DNA of 64,000 bases from positions 63,469,256-63,533,255 of the forward strand of contig CM017561.1 in the NCBI GenBank assembly GCA_007844125.1, given 5' to 3'. Shown in pieces: positions 62,866-64,000 of the stretch (within the stretch, counting starts at the first letter, position 1; each line of letters opens with the position of its first letter). Source of the stretch: Sinonovacula constricta (Eukaryota > Mollusca > Bivalvia > Cardiida > Solecurtidae). The translations under genes were made by a program, and so were the position numbers. Under the pieces are notes generated by a model. That model worked only from the letters and a program-made list of their open reading frames with translations. It was not told where the DNA came from and ran no database searches.

Positions 62866-63439
62866 TACTTCATCAGTCATTTTAAAAACATGGTTATTTA
62901 GTTCTTATATAAAAACATGTATAAATCATTTGAAACAATACTTTATATTCACTTTTGCAAGAAAGAATTCTAAAATGGAATAAAATCAACAACTTTCTTG
63001 CGGACATTCATAAAATATATTCAATGATCATGCACAATAAAAAAAATTATGCAACGGCAAATATATAAATAAGACCTTACATCTGATTAATTCGGAATAC
63101 TCGGATATATATTAATATACGCCCACTCTCGTTTATTTAGAAAAAATAAATAATTTTAGCATAACAATATCACGAAGCTGTGTTACTTTCGCAAGTAGGA
63201 CAGTCTTTCAGAAATGTCACACAATTTACAGGTTAATACATGTTTCCAGTTCCGAGATTAAAAAACAAAGCGAGGATTGATTTCACAAAAGAAGAAACAA
63301 CGCATTGATCTTCTTATCAGCCTTCAGCAGGCATATGGTTAGAGCAGTCTTGCGTTAAATATATGATCAATCTACATTTTAACGTCTAAGTAATATTTAC
63401 AAAATCATTCGAAACGTGTAAGCGTTGGGTTGTGCACTA
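62866..63439. other. Unannotated AT-rich DNA
   Basis: Nothing is recognised. Confidence 0.5.
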
Positions 63440-63575
63440 TTCTTAAATGACTCATTACAGATTAGTTATTACTTTTACATTTGGCTTGCATGAGAATACA
63501 TTTGTCCTGTGCCTTTTCAAACGTTGGTATATGTTTCAATACTCATAGGACTTGGCAATATATTCTTTTAAATAT
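63440..63575 (+). mobile_element. Family R fragment R7 (second subfamily)
   Basis: This is the 3' half only: taaatgactcattacag, ttacttttacatttggcttgcatg, gaatacatttgtcctgtgcc, ggtatatgtttcaatactcataggac and tatattctttt. It is co-linear with R4 (about 19765-19895). It is 5'-truncated. Confidence 0.75.
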
Positions 63576-64000
63576 GTATCACTAAGTCACAGATGACAAA
63601 AAGGCAAGATTTAAATAAATGTAAAAAAACAATATGTATATTTGCGTCGTAAATACATCTATGATAAAATGTATTTATTGAATCACAATTCCTGCCTAAT
63701 TTGATAAGAACAAGTATAAGATTTTGTAGCTTTTCTAAAGCTTTATTTTGTCTTCACACAATGTTTTAAAACAGTTGTATGGTCGCAAAGGTTTAATGGA
63801 CATCTTCTATAGATAAAAAAGTTTAAGTATAGAAAATTTGTTTGTCGTAAAATCCCTGCTATGTTTTTATACCAGCACTAAAAACAATCAAATGACATCG
63901 ATGTTATAGAAACAAAATCAAAAACATGTGTGTCGTAGTATTAAAACCCAGATCCTTATCTATAGCATAATAACGCTTTATCGTCTGCATCACCTTTCCA
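63576..64000. other. Unannotated AT-rich DNA to the window end
   Basis: Nothing is recognised. Confidence 0.5.

Overview
The window is AT-rich eukaryotic DNA, roughly two-thirds A+T by eye. I can support no intact protein-coding gene, rRNA, tRNA or CRISPR array in it. Its longest open frames are translations of microsatellites. Everything else open is short and has the F/I/L/Y/N/K-rich look of random AT-rich sequence, apart from a few relics listed below. It reads as intergenic or long-intron DNA from an animal genome. The tRNA-headed SINEs, the recurring TGTCAGTATAATG core and the repeat style suggest a mollusc, most likely a bivalve. That assignment rests on memory of repeat styles and has not been tested by search.

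The interpretable content is repeats. (1) SINE family A has three minus-strand copies (290-572, 24294-24542, 61559-61827). Each has a tRNA-like head with A and B boxes and is bounded by target-site duplications of 9, about 10 and 11 bp. (2) SINE family B has copies at about 2262-2506 and 42040-42190, and two other SINE-like tRNA heads lie near 14.2 kb and 59.15 kb. (3) A dispersed family, here called R, has at least seven copies in two subfamilies. The fullest copy (2709-3391) is flanked by a 5-bp duplication. (4) A complete non-autonomous hAT transposon at 26912-28285 has 15-bp perfect terminal inverted repeats, ctag/ccggg-type subterminal motifs and three perfect inverted CCAAT (NF-Y) boxes upstream of a minus-strand ORF. 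(5) A decayed BED zinc-finger fragment of hAT-transposase type lies at 55367-55591.

Region 1.25-4.06 kb is a tandem segmental duplication. The left copy expanded a 27-bp minisatellite to eight units, the right copy received the R insertion, and a family B SINE sits at the junction. Satellites elsewhere include a 195-bp (CA)n tract beside a G/C-asymmetric block (51.9 kb), a compound palindromic trinucleotide array (59.24-59.43 kb) and a 33-bp minisatellite (57.54-57.97 kb). There are also perfect hairpins at 55.2 and 62.8 kb. The long stretches in between hold nothing I can recognise. I see no multi-gene system here. The item most worth following is the hAT element and its CCAAT-box block.
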